A DNA stretch of 64,000 nucleotides from Chondrilla cf. caribensis (taxonomy: Eukaryota > Porifera > Demospongiae > Chondrillida > Chondrillidae): the NCBI GenBank assembly GCA_964020155.1, contig OZ026554.1, positions 3,033,827-3,097,826 on the forward strand, in the 5' to 3' direction. How positions within the stretch are numbered: position 1 is the first letter of the stretch; every line of letters starts with the position of its first letter. The position numbers were made by a program, and so were the translations under genes. This document shows positions 27,601-40,611 of this stretch, one piece after another. The notes below the pieces were generated by a model. It saw nothing but the letters and a program-made list of their open reading frames with translations. It made no database searches and was not told the origin of the DNA.

Positions 27601-30600
27601 CCAATTATGGTTTGCTGATGATGCTGCATCCACTGGAAAATTTGAAACATTGCATGCCTGATTGAGGAAATAAATGGAACTTGGTCCCTCCTATGGATAT
27701 CATGTGATTTCCCAGAAGACATGCCTCCTAGTCAAGCATCCAAATGATTTAACAAGGACCCAGAATATTTTCCAAAATTCAGGGATCACTGTCACTCTTG
27801 ATGCACAGACATACCTGGGTTCATGGTTGGGTGAATAGGACTCTGCCACCATCTGTATGGAGGCAAAAGTATTGGAATGGATCAGCAACATTTCCCTCCT
27901 CGCTGAAATCGCCAGAAGCCAGCCCCACACCACACATTCTGCATACTTCATGCGTACCTCCCCCAGCCTTGCTCATCTTCTCTAACCGTTGGAAGATACT
28001 ATTCAATCTAAGCTGATTCCATCTATCCTAGGTCGTGAGGTTAATGACTTTGAACGCCATCTACTCGCCCTGCCTGTTCGGCATGGTGGACTAGGAATAT
28101 CCATCCCTACCGAAATGGCCCATGAGCAACTCGAAGTTTTCAAAGAGATCACAAAGCCCATGGTCAATGCCATCATCTCCCGTGACTACCACCCTACTGA
28201 CATCTCAAGCCCACAACTGCAGGCCAAACAAAATGTGAGATGAAGGAGAATATGTAAAATGAAGACTGTAAAAGATGAAGTAATGAGTTCCTGCTCTACC
28301 ATTCAGAAAGGTTGTTTAGAAATAGCACAGGAGAAAGGGGCATCAAGCTGGCTCATCACTTTGCCCATCAAGAAATACGGGTTTGCCCTACACAAAAGCG
28401 AGTTTCACGACGCTTTATGTTTACGTTATAACTGGAGCCTAGATAAACTTCCAACACAATGCGCATGTAGCTCCAGCTTCAGTCTGGATCATGCTTTGAA
28501 CTGCCTTAAGGGTGGATCTCCCACCAAGTGGCATAATGAGGTTAGAGACATAACCGCAGGATTTATGTCACAAACCTGTCATAGTGTTGTTGTGGAGCCG
28601 CAATTACAACCTCTAAGTGCTGAAAGCTTCACCTTCGCAAGTACCAATGTTGATGACGAGGCCAGATCCGATATATGTGCACCTGGATTTGGGGGAATGG
28701 ATTCCAAAGAGCTTTTTTCGACATAAGGGTGTGCAACCCTAATGCTCAATCCTACCGTAATCTAAGTATACAGTCTGTGTACGAGAAACAAGAGCATGAG
28801 CTGTACAAGAAACAAGAGCTCCTATTCCATTCCAATGCCCATTATCTTTTGTCTCATCAGCAGTTGAAGCCGGCATATGAGTCCAGGCAGTTCTATTACA
28901 TTCATTCATTCGCTGACGTCTTTTATTTCCACGAGTATGGTATATGACATATACAGATACATTGTATCATCACACATCTATTTGATTAAGTAATTTTGGA
29001 TACTTTTCATTCAGGAATCCATTGGATAATAAACACATGTAAACTTTCTCATCCATTCCTGTTACATCCTATAATATCATCGGTACAAACTAGGCTTTGG
29101 CATGTTATTGTAAACATTTAGTCCATTATGTACGTTACAGTGTTTTGCAAAGAAGAATTTGTGATTTTCTAGTTGTTTGATAATACACATAATATGTCCA
29201 AGACAGGCTCATGCAGGGTCAGTACTCAAGGTCATGCTGCAATGTGACATCAGCCATAAAACAGTATATTTAGTGCTGGAAAAGATTTTATACTTAAAAG
29301 TAGGTCAAAGGGAGTTTATGCTATTCTACAGAAGTAGTTTAGCATGAAAGGTGTACTAATATTACTGTTATATATAAGTGATTCACAGATTCCAGATAAG
29401 ATTAGGACCAGATTGAACTTCAGAGATTATAGGTGCATAAGATGAAACTAGACTACAAAATCCATAACAAATAAATTTCTAATGTGGGTTGCTGATAGCT
29501 GTCTCAATCTGAGTGTACATGATTGTACTTGGTAAATTACTGTGGGAATAGTGTTTTTTACTTGTGTTGTATTCTAGGTGTCAGACTGAAGTGGTAATCA
29601 TTCCATCACAATTTGATCTCCCACACCACCAAGTGTACCCACAGCCAGCCTTTGTAAGTGTTTACAGAAAACTAATGTAAGATGTGTGTGTAGTATGTAA
29701 AAAACATCACAGAAACCCCCAAAGGAAAGGGCAATTCAAGCTTTACTGCTCTTCTGTTGTTTTTCTTTGATCTTTCGAGTATATTTGCACAGAAATGTGG
29801 TAGAAGCTTGTTTTAGTAGGCTCCAAAGAAGATTTAAGGCCATGTGATGAATTTATTAGGGTGTAAAATCAACAATAGAGTTACCTCTAACTGTAGCCAC
29901 TAGAGACTGCCAAGTAATTCAAGTGCGGGGAGAGCAATTCTGTATCTAGTTTTTATCTCAGATTCCTTTTTTATAATAGTTGTACTGTACTTTTTTTTAC
30001 ACATGCATCAAATGTGCTCACGATATGGCAAAGTTCACCTGTACCAATTATACAGTAAAATGTCAGTTTTTCCGTTATAATCCTTTTATTGATGTTTCTT
30101 TCAGGGTTCATTAAAGAACATATCAGATGGGGTACATTTCTTCCCCAATCCTTGTGTTATGTCAATTAATGGTGTGTCAGTTGCAATTTCAAGTGCTGAC
30201 ATTTTGAAGCACATGGCTGGTCAAATGTGGTGAGTTTGTATCATTGAAATTATTGTAGTATGACATGCATGTATTTGTGTGCAGTAGAGTCAATCTTAGA
30301 AATACTGTCTACATCACATACTTGTGTACACCTATGTACTTTATTGTAAGGATGTATGGGTGTTTTTGATTTACATCACAACATACACCGCCTGTGTTAT
30401 CAGTTTAGTATCTAACCATTATGCATGATGCATGCATGTGTTTCAACTTATGTAAGATGTATATCTTATATAAGTTGAAACACATTTTTAGTGTATATAT
30501 CTACATGATCCTGTCGTGTTCACTGTGTCCTCCCTTAGTGGTATCCCCCATTCAAAGGACAGGATGTCAGTGATCATTGATCACATTTACACCCAGCAAA

Positions 30601-31543
30601 GGTCAGTTTATACGTACATACAGTACAGTACATGTATTTATTGTTTTTCTGAATGTTATCATCTGAGTTATGACGGTACATGTGTACATGCCACCCTACA
30701 GCTTCTATCCACTATTCCCTCCTCATGAGTCTACCTCTGTTGATATCGAAGATCTGTACAAAAAGGCAAAACTCCCCTTCAAACCTGATATTCTTCTACT
30801 TCCATCTGAATTGAAGCCATTCATTAAGGTATATACTGTACGTACATGCAGCATGCCTAATACATGCATACATAGCAGTACAATATACCTGGTACTATTT
30901 GACGTTGAGGGATGTTGTACACAATAATGGCAGAACAGGCATGTCTTGGTTTCTATTTTTTCCACAATGTTTATTACCACCTACAGTACTCAACAGTCAT
31001 CCGATTTGACATTGTAGGAAATATTTGCTATAATACCTTCAGTCCATAGCCATTTGTCTTTCGTGGATTGTGAGTGTGAAATTCAGGAGGTTTGTCCCTT
31101 GGAGTTATTCTTGTCTGTTTCTAGGTACAAACCTACTTTAACAAGCTCATGAAGTGAGCCTGAATGTTACAATTGTATACAATATGCCTCCCGTGAAAGG
31201 ATTGTACATATCCTGTGTAATGGAGAAAATGTCACCCTATATGCATACTATTATGTCCACTATACACAGGGTAGTAGGCATGTCAGGGGTATTGTGTTAT
31301 TCTAGAAATATACATGTTATTATATAGATAGTACATGTTGTATCATCTTAGTGACAGCCTCATCTGTGAATTATTTGTTTCCATTGACTGCAGGTCTTAC
31401 ATGGTGGTATGTGTGTCAATCCTGGAGTTGCTGCCAAAGGGAAGTCCAAAGGGACTTATTCATTATTATTTTGCCCAAAAGACGACAACCTCACAAAGGA
31501 GTATGGAACTAAACTCTCTTGCAAAATACTGCACGTTCAGTGA
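15622..31543 (+). CDS. POLA2: DNA polymerase alpha subunit B (about 19 exons)
   Basis: This is the regulatory B subunit of the DNA polymerase alpha-primase complex, which starts DNA synthesis in the nucleus. Confident exons: 15622-15694, 15873-15997, 20168-20259, 22688-22846, 23506-23565, 23636-23681, 23799-23914, 25270-25308, 25380-25456, 29578-29653, 30105-30229, 30539-30601, 30702-30828, 31394-31543; phases agree. Less certain are exons near 17546-17639, 17774-17834, 17905-17997, 18399-18440 and 19571-19733, where some junction phases do not close. The N-terminus has the small helical domain. The calcineurin-like (inactive phosphodiesterase) domain shows VAAGPFTTNDKLDYEPL, CGPFVDARHP, IPSQFDLPHHQVYPQP and FFPNPCVMSINGV. 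The C-terminus has FYPLFPPHE, LLLPSELKPFIK and CVNPG. Introns are large and full of mobile DNA, unlike the neighbouring genes. Confidence 0.93.
16240..17410. repeat. Degenerate minisatellite of the word tgtgttcacctg, in two opposed blocks
   Basis: From about 16,240 to 17,150 the word ctgtgttcacct recurs many times in variants (for example near 16258, 16400, 16420, 16461, 16628, 17095). From about 17,185 to 17,410 the reverse complement (caggtgaacacag) recurs (near 17192, 17268). The block lies in POLA2 intron 2. Short open frames here are shadows of the repeat. Confidence 0.7.
19008..19252. repeat. Satellite-like tandem repeat, about 5 units of roughly 50 bp
   Basis: Each unit contains a ttcgttcggtaa-like start, a middle such as tattccgaggctcg and an end such as ggttcggcaagtttcctc. 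Units begin near 19008, 19062, 19118, 19164 and 19212, and they diverge from one another. It sits in a POLA2 intron. A partial unit (tttcattcggtaagtatcctgatgctcgg) recurs at about 24064-24092 in a later POLA2 intron. Confidence 0.75.
20440..21800 (-). mobile_element. RTE-like non-LTR retrotransposon relic
   Basis: On the minus strand an endonuclease N-terminus (about 21537-21800: IRFGAWNIRTM, MLGVSEAKM) is followed, after frameshifts and loss of most of the endonuclease, by a reverse transcriptase. The RT shows AFIDLEKAYD-like residues near 21275-21300, FADDMVMMAE near 20990-21020 and YLGATISSDG near 20785-20815. Its C-terminal part is a 197-codon open frame (20440-21033). The set of motifs matches the RTE/craniofacial-development-protein-2-like class. 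It is decayed and lies antisense in the POLA2 intron between exons at 20168-20259 and 22688-22846. Confidence 0.8.
24056..24490. repeat. Unclassified repeat-like block in POLA2 intron
   Basis: It starts with a partial unit of the 19.0-kb satellite and continues with GC-richer sequence than the surroundings. A hairpin attacacgccctacgggcgtaat lies at about 24255-24277, and the block ends in (aaac)n at about 24460-24479. The A-rich short tandem tail suggests a retroposed sequence. No coding content is recognised. Confidence 0.4.
25960..28950 (+). mobile_element. Decayed retroelement with Cys-rich N-terminus, reverse transcriptase and C-terminal zinc/nuclease-like region
   Basis: Inside the 4.1-kb POLA2 intron (25457-29577), same orientation as the gene. 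The ATG at 26039 opens a Cys-rich protein (CCQC, CRNCVC, CTNCQP, CEN spacing). After frameshifts comes an RT: AAGPSGLDSCVWRRMC (26,980-27,030), NPGVRPIVVGEVLCRIIGK (27,150-27,210), LLIDVSNAFNCLNRQ (27,345-27,390) and WFADDA (about 27,608). Further on (28259-28726) is a region with CACSSSFSLDHALNC (C-x-C-x7-H-x4-C) followed by acidic residues and FFDIRVCNPNA. This arrangement resembles the zinc knuckle plus restriction-like endonuclease of R2/R4-type elements, though that assignment is inference. At least five frame breaks or stops make it inactive. Confidence 0.75.
28951..29577. other. POLA2 intron remainder
   Basis: AT-rich intron sequence between the retroelement relic and the next POLA2 exon. 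Nothing further is recognised. Confidence 0.5.
30436..30485. repeat. Near-perfect hairpin in POLA2 intron
   Basis: The arm gtgtttcaacttatgtaaga is answered by its complement ending gttgaaacac after a loop of a few bases. The arms are about 20 bp long. This short palindrome sits 50 bp before a POLA2 exon. Confidence 0.8.
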
Positions 31544-31548
31544 TCATG

Positions 31549-34233
<2,685 letters not shown>

Positions 34234-36014
34234 ATGGACAGGAGACTAGTGATCGAACTAGGTTTGGCCCTTGGGTTAATGTACTTTTGCTTGACATCTA
34301 TACCCCTGATAACAGCAACGCCAAGCAAAAGTAGCAGCATCTATAACAATCTTGAAGGTGAGCTCCATACCGTTGGTTTGTCATGATTGTAACTCCATTG
34401 TTTGTGTTTTTTATCTTGACATATTAACTCGCCTGTTTGATTTTAGTGTAATCATCTTTTCAATTTGTACTATGTAGAAAATTGGGACCCCTTCGTCTCA
34501 AATGAACCCAATACGGGGAATACTCGTACACCAATGAGCCCTGGTTCTATCATGGATTGCTTGAAGGATCCCAGACTATCGACTCTGCTGAAATTAGTAC
34601 AGCTAGCTGGAATGTCCGATTTCCTTGCAAGTGCTTTCCCAATGACCCTCTTTGCTCCAACTAACAGTGCCTTTGATCTTCTCCCTTCATCCCTGCTGAA
34701 TCATCTCATGAAGAACATAGAGGACCTGAATTATGTCCTTCGCGGACATGTTATTAGTAATAAAGTATACAAGGAAAATCTCACTGATGATACACTTATC
34801 TCTACCTTTGTCTCTTACAATTTATTATTTGTTAAATTCAGTTATAAACAAAAAATGGTGAGTCTATTGTGTGTAATCAATTGCTAATTAGGATCACAGC
34901 AATAAAATGAATTTGTATTAGCAAGGCTAAAGCAATTAATTGTTTAATTCACTGTAATGTAAAATTGTGTCAAGTATGACTCTGCACCTTCAATAATCTG
35001 TCAAACTTAATACCGTACCATATGAACATGACAGAAGGCGTACCACTGATGCTGTATTTATATTAAATTCTCTAATCCAAAAACATATCCTCGAAAGATA
35101 GCAACTTTACTGTTGTTTTGTTGATCTGACGAAAGAATTTGACAGTATACCACACAGTAGACTGTGAGACAGGCTACTAAAGTTAGACCTGAATCCCCAG
35201 ATCACCCAATTGCTACAACCCAAATACAGCAAGACTAGATCATGCGCATCAAACTAAATACTTTGAACTTTATACAATGGTTAGGGCTTTAGACGTTATG
35301 GAATTGCTGTAAAATTGTGTTGTTTCTATGACAACAGATTTTATGTAAAATTAATTGTGACTATAATTTTTCTCCACATTTTGTAAGATCAGCAAAGTAT
35401 AACTAGTGTATGTCTGTACTGTAGCTTAATTACCATGATGGTGTACATATGAATTTTGCTTCTTTTCCTTCCAATAGGGTATATTTCTAAATGAAGCCAA
35501 TATAACTGGTCCTGACTGGTGTTTGGCTGATACTGGTTTTGTGCATCTCATCGACAGAGTGATCATCCATGGCAATCATTCAGTTGGAATGACACTTGCT
35601 GGAATGCCCAAGTTCTCTACTTTGGTATCTGCCATGACGGCAACAAAGGTACTTTCACCTCTGGAGATGAAGCAGCTAACTGTTCTTGCTCCACATAATG
35701 CTGCTTTCAAAAAACTTGGGGATGAAGTTGTGAACTGTTTAATGACAAAGAATATACCAGGTTTAACCAAGATCCTTCAATACCATCTTGTACCTGGAGT
35801 ATGCTATTCAAGGGTTTTAGGTACCTTCCCATCTCTTCAGACCTACGAGGGCATTCGTAACATCACTTTGTCTGTTGTCAACAATACAGTAACAGTGGAC
35901 AATGCCACTGTGGTCCATGCTGACACATCAGCATCATTTGGAGTAATCCAGACTATCAACCAAGTATTAATCCCAAGCTCAGACTACCTGGGACCTTGTA
36001 AGACATTCGTTTAG
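34234..36014 (+). CDS. Secreted protein with two fasciclin (FAS1) domains, copy 2 (346 aa, 3 exons)
   Basis: Paralogue of the gene at 13239-14727. Exons 34234-34357, 34478-34857, 35478-36014, with phases 1 and 0 as in copy 1; the frame closes at TAG. Residues 1-28 form a signal peptide (LVIELGLALGLMYFCLTS core). FAS1 domain 1 shows LSTLLKLVQLAGM, MTLFAPTNSAFDLLP and FVHLIDRVIIHG. Domain 2 shows FSTLVSAMTATKVL, LTVLAPHNAAFKKL and a C-terminal VIQTINQVLIPSSDYLGPCK. Both copies end in the shared LGPCK motif with a late cysteine. The second intron (34858-35477) contains an RT relic. Likely an extracellular adhesion protein. Confidence 0.92.
35030..35250 (+). mobile_element. Reverse transcriptase fragment in fasciclin copy 2 intron
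   Basis: On the + strand the residues TTDAVFILNSLIQKHI and, after a stop, CFVDLTKEFDSIPHSRL and DRLLKLDLNPQI can be read. These match the catalytic-A region of a non-LTR reverse transcriptase (F-x-D-L-x-K-x-F-D). Several stops interrupt it. The flanks are not defined. Confidence 0.65.
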
Positions 36015-36615
36015 AAGCTTATGAATGTTTACAACCACTAGATTTATAGTGTATGTTTTACTGTGTCCGGTGAATTTATTGTAGCATTTTTTGCAGTAGT
36101 AAGAATTTATTAACACTTAACTGTAGAACTAGATGCAGGAAAATTGAGCCTCGGGCACATCTATACCATCTTTGTCACTATCAATGTGTACCTTATCTTG
36201 ATCAGGTGTATGTATGATCACAGATGAAACCATCACATTTATTGAACTTATAATATCATAGAACAGTATGTGAAGACAATATTAATAATTTAGCACATCG
36301 TTTCAAGCCACCTGCTGAATTGCTTGCAAATCTACATCAACTACGTGCATACAATAACACTTCAAAGCTAGGAGAAAATGGATGTCTTGGTCACTGCTGA
36401 TAATACATTCTGTGTCTTATCAAATATTGTAGTTACGCATAAGACGACTACTCAATGACAGCTATAGACCAAACATTATCATCGTGTTCATTGTTCTGCA
36501 ATGCTGATAGCGATGTTACCTCCGTGACGTCACGGTCGTACACTATTGCGCAATACAGACGATCACTGTTCTCGATCGTAACGTTTCAAGAGTGTTCTTG
36601 GTTGTATTGGTTGGA
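36015..36615. other. Intergenic, upstream of FAM210-like gene
   Basis: No gene is seen. The last 120 bp (about 36490-36600) are richer in CpG (gtgacgtcacgg near 36525 resembles a CRE core) and likely form the promoter of the next gene. Confidence 0.45.
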
Positions 36616-39312
36616 ATGAGCCGACATCGTATAATCTCTTTACTGAAGTGTAACCAACACGTTCGAAGTACACATCGTTGTAGTATTTATCTTCGATCAG
36701 CTGTTTTCGGTAGATGCACAACCTCCATCAGTGTCCCTCGCCACCACAAGCAACTGGCTGTCAGTTATACTCCAGTTAGGGAATTCTCTGAGAAAGGAAT
36801 TCAGAAGGAAGAATCGGTATTCAGTACCCAGCGAGTCAAACTGGTCATCAAACAATATGGACCTGTAGCTGTCGTGTTCCATACAGTGATATCCTTGTGT
36901 TCCTTGGGAGGGTTCTACTTGTTAGTGAAAAGGTGGGTATTCGTTTGGTTTAAATAATCAATGTCGGATATATGCTAAGTCATTTACTGTAACAAATTAA
37001 ATATACTACTAGGTAGACAGCGGAGATGTGTGATATGTCTTGTTCTTGTCAATGGGGTGGGAGCTAGTCTGACGTAGCCCAGACCCTTCCGGCCTCCATT
37101 TTATTACGGCGCGGAAAGGGTCTGGTACATTTCCTATACCTGGCCTGTTCCGCCCACGTTCTCTGCAAGGTGTGAAGATCATAACTTAACACCGATAAAG
37201 TGTTACTATCAAACGTGTGATGTTTATTTGCGATTTTGACAATTTTGACATAGATCTAAAACTAGAGTTTCCCGAATTCCCATTCAATATAGCGGGTTTT
37301 CTGAGGTCAAAATACCAGTTTTTGCTCGACATCTTCCTTAACGCGTTGTAAGGCACGGACATCATGCTGAATATCGCCTAGAAATTCGGCCCGTGGAAGA
37401 AATCGTGCCTTCTGGTCAATCATGAGAGAGGCTAATGGTGTTACAAATCGACGAAATCGACTATGCTCTTGTGTATCCTCCAAGGCGATCGAAGACACTA
37501 ACAGTCCATAAATAAGCGACTTCCCAAACCAGTCGGCAACGATACAAGGACATTTCCAGAGACAAAATGTTCAATGGCCGAAAACGGTTCTTCTATCAAG
37601 CACTGGTATCCGTGATCATTCGCTACTTCGCCGATTAAATCTCTAGTTACAACCGCTAGAGCAGCTGCCCTCGTCGTTACAATGATTATAACAACAAGCG
37701 GTGAATTTCAAAGCGTCACATCAATAATTCACTCCCCCCAGATTCCAGGGGTATTGAACATCGTCACCTGCGAAATGTACCAGACCCTTTCCGCGCCGTA
37801 ATAAAATGGAGGCCGGAAGGGTCTGGGCTACGTCAGACTAGGTGGGAGCTATTGTCAAGATACTGAATTTAGAAAAAGTCAACAAGGATGATTACACGGA
37901 TCCACCATTCAACGGCCCGGAAGCGTTTAGTATCATTACAGCCATTCAAGATTGACATTGTACTTGTCTGCTGTAGACAATAGGGAATCCCTACACAATT
38001 ATCAGTGACCTATATACGTACAGTATATACATAGTGTTGCTTGTGTACCTCCATCTCTTGGATAATCAGCCTTAGGCCTCCCAATAACCATTCACATACT
38101 TTTTGCCCATGTTTGTTATGTGATCTTAATGTGGTTATATCTGGGACTCACTAGCTATAGATAGTATATGTAGTACATAGTTGTACTTAACACTATTACC
38201 ACTTTCTCGTGGGCCTAATAACTCAGGTCTGACATGGGCGTTAGAGCATCTATGGTCAGATGCAGATAAATCTGTCCACACTCTAGCTTGCCAAATTATA
38301 CAGTTGTGTATTAATCACTATGATTGCTACACCGACCTTCCCCTTCTTTGCCCATGGAATGGTCTAGCTAACCATATTCACATTCAGATGCAATATAAAT
38401 ATGTATGTATATAAATTTTGTGTAGTAACAGTTCTGTCCCATTACATATTATGTACAGTAGCAAGTAGTTTGTCCGAACTTCAATAATCCAAATGAACCA
38501 GGGGTGCCATGTACACTCAATGCATATCATACATGTACAGTAGATATCATTTCACCTTGGCCAGCTCCATGCAATGTTTGACGTGGTAGAATGGCTACCT
38601 CTTCAGACATTCCCAGTGATATTATATTCTGCTTTCTGGACATGAGGCTGATACTGGCGTTAATTCTTCAACGTCACTTAAAAAGATACATTACTCTTTA
38701 TTGTATTGAGTGGGCATAGTTTAGAAGTACCATAACAGATATATAAAGTAGTTTCTACCAAGCAGTTGTTCAAATTTATTTCTTCAATTAACCATGAGAC
38801 AAAACACTTTTTCACACGCAATACCTAATGAACCCCTATATGCTAAGCCATGACTCTCTCAGGCTCGGTTTTTGAAATGACATCGAAGTATCTGTGGTTT
38901 TATAGCAATTCTCTACAGCTGTGTGCAATTCAACAGGAATAAAAGGTCAACATTTCATTTTGCGATCAATACATGTACATTGATAATTCAAACCTACAAT
39001 TAGCCAGAAACAATTATTGCAGGTAGTATATTTAATATTATGTATTCTAAAATTCAATTGTGTTCACTCACATATGTAATATATTTATATCAATACAGTG
39101 GTTTGGATGTCCCATTGCTGCTATCAAAGATTGGTATTACTTTAAATCAAGCTTCGACAGGACTATCAACATTTGGAATTGCATATTTGTGTCACAAAGT
39201 ATTGATGCCATTGAGGTGTTTCATCACTATATCTTGTGTTCCGCTGATTGTTCGCTTCTTCAGGAGACGTGGGTGGATGAAAGAAGTCACATCTAGCACT
39301 AGCAATAATTAA
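36616..39312 (+). CDS. FAM210-like mitochondrial protein with DUF1279 domain (176 aa, 2 exons)
   Basis: Exons 36616-36932 and 39099-39312, phase 2, closing at TAA. FAM210 proteins are inner-membrane mitochondrial proteins with a DUF1279 domain. Residues 1-60 are rich in Arg, Ser and His without acids, as in a presequence. The domain shows KLVIKQYGPVAVVFHTVISL, a membrane segment (about residues 80-106), GLDVPLLLSKIG, a second hydrophobic segment, YLCHKVLMPLRCFITI and PLIVRFFRRRG. The family match is from the pattern RQYG...VxxH...TPLIVRxxRRxG. The ATG at 36616 is chosen because no ATG lies further up in frame. FAM210A and FAM210B cannot be distinguished. Its intron holds the TIR transposon at 37065-37840. 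Confidence 0.85.
37065..37840. mobile_element. 776-bp TIR transposon with 69-bp perfect inverted repeats and 9-bp target duplication
   Basis: The left end (37065-37133) and the reverse complement of the right end (37772-37840) are identical over 69 bp, starting TAGTCTGACGTAGCCCAGAC. The 9-bp word ggtgggagc flanks both ends (37056-37064 and 37841-37849). A 9-bp duplication fits Mutator-like elements, though the superfamily is inferred only from this. The interior carries a decayed RecQ-like helicase fragment and no transposase, so the element is non-autonomous. It lies in the FAM210-like intron. Confidence 0.88.
37290..37625 (-). pseudogene. RecQ-like helicase fragment carried by the TIR transposon
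   Basis: On the minus strand one frame reads AIEHFVSGNVLVSLPTG. After a 1-nt shift the next reads FGKSLIYGLLVSS, together restoring a Walker A-like TGxGKS. The same frame continues into TPLASLMIDQKARF, resembling the helicase motif Ia region, then AEFLGDIQHDV and QKLVF before a stop. Order and spacing match the N-terminal part of a RecQ-type DEAD-like helicase domain. It has a frameshift, stops and no C-terminal half, so it is a captured or degraded internal fragment. Confidence 0.65.
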
Positions 39313-40611
39313 TGTAGCATAACATTCCATTGTCAATTACAACTGCAGATTATTGTATGAATTTGACATAATATTATATACAATAATGATGACATATATA
39401 AAGAATACTAAATGTCTGTGCATGGAGATTATGTATATTATGTGTAACAATACAACAAGCTGAATATGCTGTATCTATAGGACTAGTATATTATACATAC
39501 TGTGTGTCGTTTATGGTATGTACCTGGAAATCTATAGCTGTCTTTATATATATAAAATGTTAACATTGTACATGGTGCATCTGTGTATCTACAATATATT
39601 ATATTGAATTTATATTTTGTTTACAGTAACATTATTATGCAAAATATTGCGTAAATCATGGTTATGTATGTTTAGGCCTCTTCCAATGTATTATACATGT
39701 TTCCTGTACTATACCCTATGAGTCTTCCAAGTATAATAATATACTTTGAAGGCACTCATACATATTCAAATAATTTCTGAAACATCAAATGCAATCTACA
39801 ATGCATCTATATACGTGTCGATATGGATAGTACACAAACTTATTTGTAGTGATACTTGTACGTATATTAATATACAATATTTCTCTATATTGCTAGTGGA
39901 TGTTGTTAGGATTGAATTATGATGAAGACATACAGTGAATACATGTTATAACCTGGTGCAATTGTTTTTACAGACAGCTAACGTTTCATCCAAGCTAGGC
40001 CTACTTGGATCATGTCCTTCAGATGTGAGGTCTTAGACCATCAGGACCTCCTGCAGATCCACAAGGAAAAGATCAAATAGCACAGACTATCTTATCCTCC
40101 GATATGGGTGTATACGTATCTAATTAAATTCTGTGGGTTTTCCGGCAATGAAGGGATGGATGAGTCACAATGTAGAGGATGTTTCTCCAGTAGAGATTCA
40201 AAAGTTGATCGCTAGTTGAATGAAATGATCATGAATTGAAAGTTTAATAAGTACCATATTATGTAAATAAAGTTTGTTTATTATTATCCAGATAATTACA
40301 GTAATATTATAGCTCCTTTCTAGTCATTTGCAATGATAAATGACTTCCTACTAAAAATATGTATTTTCTAAAATGATCTTGGTTTCCTACAGAATATTAT
40401 AATACATAAATATCAGTACACTTATGAATACATATGTACGTACAGGTAATAAAGATGGATGGAAATAGTAACAACACAAATCATACTGCAATAATAACAA
40501 AAATGTTTTAAGGTAATCAATCAACTTATTCCATTCATAACATCAAGTAACAAAAACTTTGTAACATTGACTAAATGTAAAGCAATGCATATTAAAGTGG
40601 GCGTTTCAGAT
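39313..40611. other. Intergenic between FAM210-like and Aurora kinase (both ending here)
   Basis: Very AT-rich, with several aataaa-type words (for example near 40266). No gene is recognised. A slightly GC-richer 130-bp patch near 39980-40110 may be an old repeat but has no coding pattern I can name. Confidence 0.45.

Noticed and set aside
39980..40130. Possible retroposon fragment downstream of the FAM210-like gene
   Set aside because: Slightly different composition only; no RT, tail or terminal repeat could be identified.
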